Shown here piece after piece: positions 37,839 to 50,409 of a stretch of DNA of 64,000 bases. The notes under the pieces are model-generated. The model was given only the letters and a program-made list of their open reading frames with translations, had not been told where the DNA came from and did not search any database. The stretch covers positions 121,593,530 to 121,657,529 of the forward strand of contig OZ024931.1 in assembly GCA_964017235.1 (NCBI GenBank), written 5' to 3'. Source of the DNA: Sabellastarte sp. h YS-2021 (lineage: Eukaryota > Annelida > Polychaeta > Sabellida > Sabellidae). The translations under genes were made by a program, and so were the position numbers. The first letter of the stretch is position 1; every line of letters begins with the position of its first letter.

Positions 37839-38335
37839 GTTAATAAAATGCACAATTGGCAAGGTCACACAAGCTATAGTAATACCAAGAGGTTTTAGGT
37901 ATATCTCTGACACACCCTACCTGGTGGGGCATATTTATACCACATCTGATGACACAATGACACTGATCAACTCTTGATTGCAATCCGTGCTTAACTCCAA
38001 ATACTCATCATCTAACAAAAGTCAAGTCCTGCCAAAGTGGCTCCACTACCACATTGCAATTACCACCAACTCCTCAAGTGACATATCTTCTCTTCCCATT
38101 CAAAGCCTGATTTATGGCAGTTAGCCTGAACAAAGGACAATGCATTATCAGTGGACCATTGAGCAGCCATTTCAAAGTCACTGTCAACCCATCTCAAAGG
38201 ACAAATTACAATTTCAATAGCACTCAGGCCACTGGGATTTACAACTACATGTATATATATAGGAAGGCAATTTCAATGATGCATGTTACACCCTACCAAC
38301 ACAGTGATTCTGTATTTTTGTGACCTTTATTCATC

Positions 38336-38692
38336 ATGGAATCTGGTATGGAACTTAATGATTATGAGTACAAAATGGACAGTAGCTTTGATACCACTGA
38401 TTCAGATTTTCTGACCAATGATGATGATTATGGGCAGAATCTGTTAAATCAAATCAAACAAATGAACAAGAAGTTCAGACTTGCCTGTAAACAGGTGGTC
38501 TTAATGAATAATGAAATAGAGTACCTGCAGAATCGATATGACAGAGCAGTTCAGCACAGCAACAGAAGCTACCGCTACTTTTTGAGACTCAAGATTGCTA
38601 CCATAGAAGGAATAAGGAACATGTTTTATGATTATGCCAGTCAACATGCTGACAAATTTGAAAAATTTTGTTGTAATTTTAATTTTTATTAG
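38336..38692 (+). pseudogene. F2 truncated at site 2, unit A7
   Basis: Same 118-aa truncated frame as in A6. The matching 3' piece lies at 44258-44351. Confidence 0.7.
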
Positions 38693-38977
38693 ATAAATAC
38701 TTACCATTTCCTGACCATTGCTATATGTTGGTGCCATCCAACTCACTGGCCAACGTTGAGAAACGTTTTAAGAAACCTTAAGAGGCCAGTGAGTGAGTGT
38801 GAACTAGCATGTCCCCCTAGTGGTCATGTGACCACGCTAGTAAACAACCTTCATTATTTTTGTTGCAGAAAATACTCCCCTAGTACTGAATCTGCGGGGA
38901 GGTAGGGGGGGACTCTCCTGGTCAGGAAATGGTAAGTATTTATCTAATAAAGATTAAAATTACAACAAAATTTTTCA
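38659..38977. mobile_element. Element S (type II), copy in A7
   Basis: Duplicate of 29627-29945. Confidence 0.8.
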
Positions 38978-41900
38978 ATTTTATTGCGAAAAATACACTT
39001 ACCATTTCCCGACCATTGCTGAATGCAGCCTTCATGGAAGGAGGGCAGTACTAGAATATAAAGACCCAGTACACCACTCTGCACAGCTATCATACACAGC
39101 ACAATCCTATAGGCATTCAGATCCAAACTCACCTCCCAGATGAGGCAGTGGAACTGTTGAGCACTACAAAACAACACAGCCTTGTTGTTGTTGTTGTTGT
39201 AGGAAGGAAGTAATCATTACAGAGACTCACTACCTAGCCTACAACTAAAACATTATGAGAAGTTTACATTGAAATTTACATGCATACAACAACATATAAA
39301 CTTCCAACAGTCACCACATACCATACAGATCGCCTAAATCATAGTATGTAGTTGAAGTTCTCACAAATTGCCAGTTATTGTCACAGTTGAATGCTGTATC
39401 TAGACAAACATCCAACACCCACACAGGTGACACAAATATTGGAAGTGTCATCAGCATATTGTGTAACTCCAAGTCTGAATGAAGTCAACAATTCTGCCTA
39501 ATATAAATACAGATAGTATGACAGATACACAGCTGCAAATGCATACTAAAGTATCAATATAAGTATCACGCATATACTTATAAGATAACAAACTGTAGAA
39601 CACAATATCAAAGTCTGACCACAAGCAAACCAAGCAGGTGAGACTGAAAATTGGTAAAAAAGTTATGGTTTCCAGTAACATGCATATAAAAATTCATATA
39701 CAGAAACACTATCCTAAAACCTAAAGATTCTTGCTTTGACTCGCTGCTGTTGAGAGTCAGAATTTGACTTCTCCTCAGTCAAAATGATAGTCTGCCCACA
39801 GCAAGATAAGATAGTTGACCTGAAAATATCTGCTGTAAAGCCTTCCTAACTAGGCACAGACAAGACATAATAATTCCTCATTGAATCCTTTGTCCCAAGT
39901 AAAAGTATTTCAAAACCTCACAAGACAAAGAGATCTATCTTGAGTAAAACTGCTGTCCCAGTGATTGAGAGCTGGCATATCGACCGGCTTAACTGAAGTA
40001 GGCCCATCCGAAGCCAACTGAATCTTGGCTAATAAATGGCCAGAGCCACTTACTCATTCAAAGTAAGGGAAGACAAAGCCAACGAGAATACCCTTCTTCC
40101 TTTGCCTAATGCCAAAGTCAAAAGAAAGACTGTCTTGAAAGTTAATAAACTCCAAGAAATCTTCCCCAAAGGCTCAAAAGGCTGTCTGGTGAGACCAAAC
40201 AAGACCAGAGACAAAAGGAAAAGAAGGCTTAACCTATTGGCTACTGGATTGTCTCTATAGAAATATGTCAACAATCTATACAGCTGAAGAGTTCTAGAGA
40301 CTTATTCCCCTTCAAGGAAAGCAATCTACCATTGTTATTCTGTAACCAGCAATAGTAGATGGCTTAAGATTTCTTTCCTTAAAGAAATAATTAAGGAAAT
40401 TTGCTACATCTAGAAAAGTAGTATCTGAGAAGTTCACCACCAAGAAGCCTCAGATGTGCATAGATTTACCAGGTCCCACAACCAAGAACATCCACCATGA
40501 CCATCATGATTCAATCATGATGAATCTGCAACTGAAGGTGGTCATCTTCTAAATCACCTGAAGAATCTTTGGCTATCCTGGTGCAATCATGATGATTCTG
40601 CACCTGTAGGTGATCATCTTGAGTCACCTGAGGAATGAGAGCCACTGGAACAAACACAAAGCTGTCCAGATCCTCCCAAGAAATGAGTAATGCACCTGTT
40701 CCCCAAGCCCCACAGTCTAAGAAAGGAAACACATACACTGGAAGCTTAAGATTCAGGTTGTTGGATACCAATGGCATAATGATTGAACTCACCAGCAAGG
40801 GAAGCCTTAAAAGGAACCTTTGTGGAACAGATCCACCAGATCCCAAAAATAAGACATCCCTAGCCACTCTGATGCCATCCAGATGATTCTGCACCTAAAT
40901 CTTGGAGTAGCCCTTCTTAATAGGTACAAAAAGAATTTTCTTGCCTTTCCTGAGATCTTTGACTTATCCAGATAACCTCTCAAGGCTCTCCCTGGACAAA
41001 GAAACCTATCTTGACCAAAGCAAGATCTAAAGAAGGTTCCAAAGCAGGAATGACTACAGGTTGCAAACCAAAGGAGCCTTAGAAGCCAAATGATTCACCT
41101 GCATCACCTGAAGAATCAATGTCACAGGACCAAACAAACTGTCCAGTCCATCCCAAGAAAAGTTGAAAAAGACAAGCTTGTGGTTCAAACTAGTTGCAAA
41201 ACAAATCCATCATTGGTGATTGTAATCAAAGACAGATTTGATTGAACACCTGAATCAGAATAGAAGATTCAAAAGTCATCCAAAAACACATTCAATTTGA
41301 ATCATCTTGACTCTCATGAACAAAGAATTTGTTGGAATATTGTATACCCTGGGAAGTGATATGCCTGAATCTGAACCCATGGCATTCGTCCAAAGAATGA
41401 TTCTTCAGATAAGGAAACACATTCCTGAAAGCGGGTACCTCCCTACCTGTTCAGATAGGAAACCACTGAAGAAATATCTGGGGAAATCAACAGATTCAGA
41501 ATCCGAATCAGACCTCCAAATGATTCTAAAGGTAGTAGCCCTGTTAATGTTGAGTCTTGACCCCTCATGATACAACAGACCACTGGCTGTTTGATGCCAT
41601 AATTGTGCATCCCAACCCTTAAAGAAAGCATCTAATAACAGAAGGAGATTGTGCTCCTTCTGATGAAGAAAAGGAAGCTCCTGCAAATTGAAAAGTCGTT
41701 CCACCACTGAAGATGGAACCTGAGAACAGAAAAACTGGTACATTATCTGTGTATTATGTGTGGTATCTGTGGTACATTAGCAGATAGCCTTGGGGTTACC
41801 TGATAAACAAATAACCCAATGGCACTGTTTTCTCCTATGAAGCCATACCGCCACCAAAGAAATGGCTTCCTTAGAAACCATTAGCCGGAGAAGATGCTTT

Positions 41901-44257
41901 GCTATGAGTAAAGATGTACCCTAAGGTGGAATCTGCAATCCAAACTAAAAATCCTGGTTTTTTTGTTTTTTTGTTTTTTTTTTATAAGCTGGTGACACCC
42001 AATGCCTTCTACTGCAGCCATCAGGTTCACTATCCGTTGATGCCATAGAAAAGTCGAAAATAAACCATTTCCAAGAGCAAAGCAATGAAATGGTCTATAC
42101 TGGTAAAGCATGATGCGTTCTTATAGATGCCACATTCTCACCATGGACTAACATAGCAAACAGGCAGTGAACCGGTGTGAATTGTCATCAACAGGGAAGT
42201 GAAGATAAGAATTGCGTGAATCCGGCTACGAAAGAATGCAAATGTAAGAAACGAGTGGACACACCCATTCACTTACTAGTAACAATTAATTGCGAAAATC
42301 CCAACTATGCGAAATTAAGGTACATGTAAAGGTTTATTACCTGACCTCAACTATTAGTGGTAGCCATCTCTTCCCAGCTTATCACAACCGATAAAGTGTA
42401 AAATTATAGGGATATCACCATCTCACTGGTATTATCGCCCTTTTGTCGATCATTCCATACACAGCTTTATGCAAACTGATATCTCCCGCATTTTATTCAT
42501 TTATTCTTAAAACACATGTCCACAACTGCTTTAGGAACATGAATAAGTACTCCTTCCTGCTATTGTTGCTTCTGTGAAAGGTAAAGTATGGTTGAAAAAA
42601 TTATCCTCTTACTATGTTGAGATGTAAGGTGTAGAATATCTGCCACTACTGGACAAACATTCCTCCTAAAGATTACTCCTAACCCCTCTAAGTCTTACAG
42701 AGGAGGAGAGTTTTGTAACAGTGTTGGAGGATTAATTATCATAATGGGAACAAAAAACTGCCCTGGGGCCCATCTGTAACCATGTGTAGGAGTTTGCTCC
42801 TTCCCAGACAGAAGAAACATTATACAACCAAGATCACAAAATGAAGTTTTCCTGAGACATCTGCCAAGATTACAGCAGGAGAAAACCTCATTAAGAGTGA
42901 AAAATGCACTTTTATTCTACCAAAATCATCTAAGAGATAAGATAGAGAAAAGTAAGACTTGTAACACTCCTGATGAGTAACAAGTTGAAGAACTGGTCAA
43001 CGCACTGTCCAAAAAACATCCAGGATCATTGAAGACTGTAATTGAAAATACTGTACACAGTCCAAGGTAGTACTGGATATTCTATGAGATTCCTGTTAAT
43101 CCTTAAATTCTTGAAGACCTCCTGACAGAGGTACTGCTAGATAACTCCAAATTATTAAATTCCAAGATTTGACATGATTATGCTGCAAGAAACACAGAGA
43201 ACCTGTATTGTTGAACAAAATCTGACAATGGGTACATATAGGTCTCATGTACCGGTGCAGGTTGCCAGTAGAAACCCTACATAACCCGCAGAATGAGAAA
43301 GCTAATTTGTGAGATGAAACACAACTCCGGTCATCTGACAACCCGATTCCAGACCTTTTGGGAGGTATGGAAACTCGATTGTCTTCGGATGACGTCATGC
43401 AGGTATTTTCCTCCGTGCAAACGTTCCGACTGAACTTCACCGGATAAGTTAATCGCAGTGACAGTTCAGACGTGTACTCGGAACTTCTCCACAATGATGC
43501 CTCCTGTTGTGAAAAAAGATGTCTGCCTCCATGGGGAATTCCTTCTTGACGTCCTGTTCGACTGAGAAGTACGAAGTGAAAAATAGCCTCCAAACGCCTG
43601 GTTGTTAGAACCCGACGAATGATCAGGTTTATATCAATCGAATTATTTCTGTCATGGCGACTCCCTTGGTTGCCTAGCAACCTGTAAACTGTCCCTGCCG
43701 GAGCTACTAGACTGCCGACAGTTTCAGTGTTTTATTGTAAATCTTCAATCTCGTGAAAAAACAGAATTGATAAAAGAACTTGTCCCATCCTCATGTAACA
43801 CGAGCCTTTTGAAGAATAAGAAGAAATGTGAATTGAAGAGTTGTCTTCATCCAACAACGAAACATCAATACCGCCATTTTACAAATAGTGGTCATCAATC
43901 CCCATAAAATGGCCACAAAAACACAATTCCTCTGTGCTATTTTCCTTAATTTTGTCCTGAGAAGACATTGTATACACATATGTCTTATCACAGAACTCCA
44001 AAAACGCACCAGAAGTCCAAAAAACTTAATAAAATGAGAATTGAAAATCAACATCCACACTCTAGGATGGCCAACAAAAATAATGAAGGTTGTTTACTAG
44101 CGTGGTCACATGACCACTAGGGGGACATGCTAGTTCACACTCACTCACTGGCCTCTTAAGGTTTCTTAAAACGTTTCTCAACGTTGGCCAGTGAGTTGGA
44201 TGGCACCAACATATAGCAATGGTCAGGAAATGGTAAGTGTATTTTTCGCAATAAAAT
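38978..44257. mobile_element. Element L type II, copy in A7
   Basis: The only full-length type II copy. It has the same tips and subterminal arms as type I but many substitutions and indels in the interior. Differences between types in the longest shared open stretch (minus strand, about 41405-41743 against 11295-11579) mostly change amino acids, so that frame shows no selection. A 194-codon frame at 43096-43680 is not open in type I. Confidence 0.8.
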
Positions 44258-44351
44258 AGATGCTCTACACGAACAGCTTCTCACTGAAGGCATCATTGAG
44301 GAGGAATTAGACCTAGGTGCTCTTGATGATGAAGATATTGAAAGCCCATAG
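44258..44351 (+). pseudogene. F2 3' remnant, unit A7
   Basis: Last ~30 codons of F2 (DALHEQLLTEGIIEEELDLG onward) after insertion site 2, followed by the usual F2 3' flank and AATAAA. It has no start codon of its own. Confidence 0.85.
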
Positions 44352-44636
44352 TTTTCCAAGATGACAAAATACAAGCATATTGGTATTATGCAACCTGTGA
44401 TAATTCTGAACATTCTACTTTGTAATTAAATGGAAACATGTTTCCATTGTGTATTTCACTCAATGTATTTATATTATATCCTTGATATTAATTCTGTTGT
44501 GCACGTCTTGTGTCTCACATAGCATTTCTTAATAAAATATTATGTTACCAATCTTATGTGTCTATCTACTCGTTACTTTATGCTTGATACAATACAAAAT
44601 CTTAATTCTTATTTACACAAAATTCAATGACAGCTT

Positions 44637-45771
44637 CAGTGTTCATTTTACTACGCGTTTCCGCGTCTTTTGTCGCTATACTGGGGCAAAAAGACGCGTA
44701 CACGTTATGGTCCCGAGTCGCGGTGACGCATATATCTTGCATTATCGCCCGCATTTTCGCTGTAAATATTGGGAAAGTTAGACTAATTTGTTTCAAAATC
44801 AAAGAAAAGGACACATATATTGTCTTTTTAACCCAATTCCTCCATGTTTCCTTGCTTCTAAATGCCTTAATTTGATTGGTCGAGCGGAAACGGCACTGTC
44901 CAATCATACTTCGTTTAACAAAAATTCAGTATTTATCAATAGAAAACACGTTTAGAGTAAGTGATGTAAACTCACCAGTGGCTGTAAAATTCCACTTTTT
45001 TCATAGTTTTGTTAAATATATATAGAAATAAATATCTATTGCACAACAAGATTTTATTATCCAGTTTTTAATATTTTCACTTTTTAAAGTATAGTTTTGC
45101 ATAATGCACTTTTACAAGTGACTTCAAAGACAGTTGTTAACAAGTAACAACAAACATTTTAAACTACTGTGGGACCAACTTTTAAAAAATTGCATCTATA
45201 TGTTAATAACAAATTTTCGAATAAATAATAATTGAACTTAAACTTTATATGGTATGTTATTGCTTTAAAACCAGTTTTTTTTTTTTGAAAAAGTGGCAAA
45301 TTTATATCCATTTACATAAATAAATGTCCGGAGTTTTTTTGTATGAAATAAAAACAACTCCCTGAGTGAACCTATGTCAAGGTGAGTTAATTTTTTTTTC
45401 TAGTTTAAGATAGTGCAGGGTTGGCCCATATTTATTGAAACAAAAAAAAATGAAAAAAAAAATCAGTAAAAAATACTTTAATTATTTCAAATCATGTACA
45501 TCATAGGAAATCTTGTACATCATGCTGACTACAAATATGTCTTGAATTGAAATAAAGTTTCTTTCACAGTGAGTAGAGTTGAATTTGATTTAGTATTGCA
45601 AATTCATTTTGAGGATAGACTAATAGTACTTTTTTTCTCCTATTTAAGTAAATTTGCTCAACTGTAAGGTTAATTTTGGTCATTTGACTCATCGCATTTA
45701 GTAAATGTCTCACCAAAATTTAGTAAAGGAGTCATTTGACTCAAGTAGCTCCAACTCTAGAATGAACACTG
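44637..45771. mobile_element. Non-autonomous TIR element (1,135 bp), hAT-like, 6 bp target duplication
   Basis: Inserted in the 3' flank of A7. Termini CAGTGTTCATT and AATGAACACTG are perfect 11 bp inverted repeats. CAGCTT flanks both sides (44631-44636 and 45772-45777), and the empty site is seen in every other unit. The left part is CpG-rich, the remainder AT-rich with no coding frame. Confidence 0.85.
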
Positions 45772-46137
45772 CAGCTTTTAACTGAAAACTCAAATACTTT
45801 AGGTGAAGTCACTTTGCCAACCTTATTCCTAAGCCTAGCACTAATCATTCACTTTGCTACTGCTGCTGTTAGCACATAGTTTCTGGAATGTCACTCAAAT
45901 TTTCAGTAAGTCTTGCTATTTTTACTTACAAATGGCTGGGTTTATGCTTGGGGTGAGGTTAAGGTCACTGCACAAATGCACGGGCCAAAATGGGGGTCAA
46001 AGTATTATACACTGTTGTGCACCTCTCTGGGAGAGCCCAGTGGTGATCTGTAATTTTCAAGAGCTAATGTTTAGACAATTATGATAAGTTCATTTCACAC
46101 ACATCAAAGTAAGTAAATCCAATACAGTGAACCTCAT

Positions 46138-47500
46138 ATATCAAGGGAGGTTTTATTCACATAACTGAAGAATTTGGAAAATAGGAGGGATTTCAGTGTG
46201 AAACAGCACAAGTACAAATTAAGAAGTAAAAGTTTGTCATGTCATTGAATATCTGGATAATAGAGACTCAGATGACAAGTTTGTATTGTTAACAATATTA
46301 ACACCTGCTCCTCATACTACTCAAAGGAAATATTATATCAGCACTGATATAATAACACATTCGGTTGAGTACTTGCAAATATAACTGTCCAGAAGAAAAT
46401 ACTTTCAAAAAATAGCATACAAACTGCGTCTAAAGACAACAATACGTATGTCAATTTCTGATTCTTCTGAAGTATATCTAATTGACATGTGCAGTCATAA
46501 AATAACTCAACTTATCACAGAAATCATAAAAAATTTTTTTTATATTTATAATTTTTTTTTTCATAATAGGTGCAAAAACATTAACATACAAAAAATTAAA
46601 CACATACTTATCACTTTTAGGTAAAGAAAAAAAAATATATACACAAAACAAATAAAGCATAAAGACTTACCCCTGTATATAAAAGGGATCCACACTAACT
46701 TTTCACACACCACATATTTGACAATTTATGATAGAAATTAAAGAGATTAAAGAGATACCCCATCTTCATTTTGCACAATTTGTATAATTCTAGTGCACAC
46801 TTCTAAATACAGATCCCAAAACTGAAATGACTGAAATCTATGGTTCATTTTTACACAGACTGACTGAAAGTCAATCTGTGTAATTGACTTGGAGTATTTT
46901 TTTCATCAAAACCTTTTATGTATTCAAACCCTGTGTACATTATTCCTCTGCATTATGAACATTTGTGTGCTAGAGAACTGTTATTGGTATTAAATATTAA
47001 ACTATTTTCATCAAATTAATAACTTTGGAATTCTCACATGCTTTCTGAATTTATATTCAGGATTTTTAAACCTAAATCTATACTTTTGTATTAGATTTTA
47101 CTGTCATTTTCAAAAATATTATTAAAATATTGAATGGTTAGATGTATTTAATTACTTTTTAAATGTTATGTGTATTCTAAATTCATACTTGTGGTTTGTA
47201 TAACTAAACTTATATTTTGTTATAAAATGAAATATCTCCTTGTGGTCAGTGAAATGAAAATAGCCAGCATCGGCAGGCAAGAACCCCATCCCGCAGGTAC
47301 AGCTAAATGGGCAACAACATTGAGATTTGGGAAAATCTTAGGAACAACTTTTGTTGTAAGAAGTACAGAGAACCCATAAAGTCTTCTACAAAAGATTCAC
47401 AGGCCTTGATCTCTTTCAAGTAGTTTTCATATTTTGAAGCCCAAGAAACAACTAGACCTATGCATCGGACAACTGATGCAAATTTGTATCGACAGGAAAG
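46138..47500. other. AT-rich spacer right of the array
   Basis: No gene, structured repeat or RNA was recognised. Short frames here are low-complexity. From about 47300 it grades into a degenerate relative of the repeat at 52447-52830 (minus-strand phrase EIKACESF against EIKACKSF there). Confidence 0.5.
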
Positions 47501-47528
47501 AGAACTCACCAAAGCCAGTGAACCATCG

Positions 47529-48024
47529 TTTGACCTTGAAGGAGGGGCCAAAGGTCAAATCTAACATCAGAAGATTCCTAGCCCAAGATTTCGTATGAAT
47601 TGGTTTTGTACTGTAAACCTCTAGGATCAATAATAAGCGAGTTATAAGCAATTTTAAGTTTGGCTATCCTCGTATGACCTTGAAGGAGGGGCCCAAGGTC
47701 AAATCCGACCACACCAGAAGATTCCCAGCCCATGATTTCCTATATGTTGGTTTACCATCCCAGACCGATAATAAGTGAGTTATATGCACTTCTAAGTTTG
47801 GCTATCCTCGTTTGACCTTGAAGGAGGGGTGCAAGGTCAAATCTGACAACATCAGAAGATTCACAGCACATGATTTCCTATAGGTTGGTTTCACATTGCA
47901 AACCTCTAGGACCAATAATAAGGGAGAAATAGGCACTTTTAAAATCTGCTATGTGGGTTACTTCGGCACTCCGTGGATGACCTTGAATTAAGAGCTTCAA
48001 GGTCAAATGTGTGCAAAGTTGTAG
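47529..48024. repeat. Tandem repeat with inverted TGACCTTG/CAAGGTCA, 3.3 copies
   Basis: Monomers of about 140-158 bp starting near 47529, 47672 and 47811, with a partial one near 47976. Each opens with TGACCTTGAAGGAGGGG followed by an inverted half-site such as CAAGGTCA about 11 bp on. Confidence 0.8.
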
Positions 48025-48396
48025 AGGACATGTATATCTGTTATACATATCACCTATGAAGAGATTCAACCTTCTACATAAAAGAAACAGCCAGTAGAAA
48101 AATGTAGATTATTTTCAAAGAAATGCCCACGGCGGCCATCTTGTTTTTTAGAATGAGGCTATTTCCGTTCCCAGAGAAGCTTATCCTCCAATGAAGATAT
48201 CCTGCAAATTTGGTGAACCTAGCTGGTGTAGTTTTCCCCTTAGAGCATTAACGCCGAAAATCTCTCTATGCGCGGAAGTGTCGGCGTAGCGAACGCCAAA
48301 CCAAAGTATCCACCGGATGCTTCTGGTGGATACAATTATAAGGGACATGTAAGGCCTGTTTGATATGATGACCCACCCATTTGGGTCACACAAGAT

Positions 48397-48562
48397 GATA
48401 TGATATGGCAGCCATTTTGTTTCCAAAACAAGGACAGAATTACTCTCAGGTAAGCTTTCCTACCCATTGACCCACCCATTTGGCATTAAAGATATGATAT
48501 GGCAGCCATTTTGTTTCCAAAACAAGGACAGAATTACTCTCAGGTAAGCTTTCCTACCCATT
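48397..48562. repeat. 94 bp tandem duplication
   Basis: The phrase beginning GATATGATATGGCAGCC at 48397 recurs at 48491 and runs through CTCAGGTAAGCTTTCC. A diverged relative lies at about 59870-60040, so this belongs to a dispersed repeat family. Confidence 0.8.
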
Positions 48563-48599
48563 TACATTTTGTGCAAATCTGATGAAGCTAGCTGCAAGA

Positions 48600-49570
48600 A
48601 CAAACTTTAAGACCTGAAATTTTTTTAAATGTTGCCATGGCAACAGTTGCCGCTGGATATCCCCCAAAACCTAATCAGCTCTAGATCCTCTTGGGGTAAA
48701 CATATCCTGAAAATTTGGTGAAAATCGATGCATGGGCTTAGGCTGTGGAACACCCACAATCTTTAAGACCTGAAAATCTTAAAAGTGTTGCCATGGCAAC
48801 AGTTGTAACCGGATACCCCCCAAATCCTAATCAGCTCTAGTTCCTTAAGGTAAACATACACTGAAAATTTGGTGAAAATCCGTGCAGGGGTTTAGTCTGT
48901 GAAACACCCACAATCTTTAAGACCCAAACATCTTAAAAGTGTTGCCATGGCAACAGTTGTTACCAGATACCCCCCAAAACCTAATCAGCTCTAGATCTAC
49001 TTGGGGTTAACATATCCTGAAAATTTGGTGAAAATCGTGCAGTTTAGGCTGTGGAACACCCACAAACTTCAAGACCCGAAAATCTTAAAAGTGTTGAAAT
49101 GGCAACAGATATTACTGGATACCCAAATCCTAATCAGCTCTAGATCCTCTTGAGGTAAATATATCCTGAAAATTTGATGAAAATCCATCCAGGGGTTTAG
49201 GCTATGGAACACCCACAATCTTTAAGACTCGAAAATCTTAAAAGTGTTGCCATGGCAACAGTTGTTTCCGGATATCCCCCCCAAAACCTAATCAGCTCTA
49301 GATCCTCATGGGGTGAACATCCCCTGAAAATTTGGTGAAAATCCATATAGGGGTTTAGTCTGTGGAACACCCACAAACTTTAAGACTTGGAAATCTTAAA
49401 AGTGTTGCCATGGCAACAGTTGTTCCCAGATCCCCCCCCACAAAAAAAAAAAAGAAAACAATAAAAAAACCTAATCAGCTCTAGATCCTCTTGGGGTGAA
49501 CATACCCTGAAAATTTGGTAAAAATCCGTGCAGGGGTTTAGGTTATGGTACACCCACAAGCTTTATGCTG
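48600..49570. repeat. X-box satellite, ~155 bp monomer, about six copies
   Basis: GTTGCCATGGCAAC occurs at 48631, 48787, 48941, 49246 and 49404, with a degenerate copy at 49093; spacing is 152-158 bp. Other conserved phrases are CCTAATCAGCTCTAGATCC, CTGAAAATTTGGTGAAAATC and GGAACACCCACAA. The last copy has an A-rich insertion at about 49439-49468. Confidence 0.9.
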
Positions 49571-50404
49571 CCGCCCGGACAGCGCAGGGGGACGATCTAA
49601 AAATGAAATTTAAGTCTTGTTTGAAGACTTATCCTCATTTATTCATCATAATTTATAATACAATTTTGCCTGGAATATTGTTTATTAAACACGCAGTTCT
49701 ATTGTTGCAGGTTCTTAGAAAGCAGGAAACTATGAAACCTTTGAAGTGAATCTTGTCCACTCTTGTCTTAATTGCAATGCTGCTCTTTACATCTTATAAG
49801 TTCTTTGGGGCCATGTTACTGCTGTTTGACCTTTCACACAAAGAGCTTGGTTATCAAGGGTGCAGTGACCTTATAAGTTCTAAAATATCTGGGGGAAAGA
49901 TAATCGATCCTTAAGCCTGAGTACAATAATTTTTGAGCTCTAACTCACATGGGAGTACCATTGTAACTATGAATTATAACCCTCAAGATATCTGATTTAC
50001 CCTATATTCTTCAGTTGGACATACATGTTACACAGAAATTTAATTTTAGCAAAAGTCTATAGGTCGGGTCCCCGTTTGTTAGAAATGCTACCTATCCATC
50101 AAGTCCCGCATCATATTTTACAAGTGAGTGAAGGTCATGAGTATGAAGGTCATTTATTATGACATAAATTAAAAGAAGTGGGGCTAAGTTCAAATAACTG
50201 CAGAAGAGTTTGACAATCTGATCATTTACCCGTTTTAGCAATCAATAACCATGTCAGAATATGTTCAAATCTAAAGTGATAATTATATGAAAATGCAATT
50301 TACTAAGTGAGGCCAGACAATTTCATCACTTAGTATAGCAACTATTAACCAATCCAGATAATTGGTAGATAATCAACCAATCAAATTAAAAGGCTAATTG
50401 AAAC
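49570..50404. other. Unannotated stretch
   Basis: No gene recognised. The segment at about 50310-50404 is a diverged copy of the sequence at about 51424-51530. Confidence 0.4.
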
Positions 50405-50409
50405 ATACT

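Larger units (their letters stand above)
36389..46137. repeat. Tandem array unit A7, interrupted; right edge of array
   Basis: Unit sequence at 36389-38658, 44258-44636 and 45772 to about 46137. It is interrupted by S+L at F2 site 2 and by a 1,135 bp TIR element. Similarity to the other units fades from about 46088 and is lost near 46137, before the leader of a further AAGGTCA block. Confidence 0.9.

Noticed and set aside
43096..43680. 194-codon minus-strand frame in L type II
   Set aside because: Not open in type I copies; no recognisable domain.
44602..44907. Opposing 101- and 82-codon frames
   Set aside because: Inside the left end of the non-coding TIR element.
48600..49570. CRISPR-like array of regularly spaced repeats
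   Set aside because: The monomer is repeated over its full ~155 bp with no unique spacers; the context is an animal genome.
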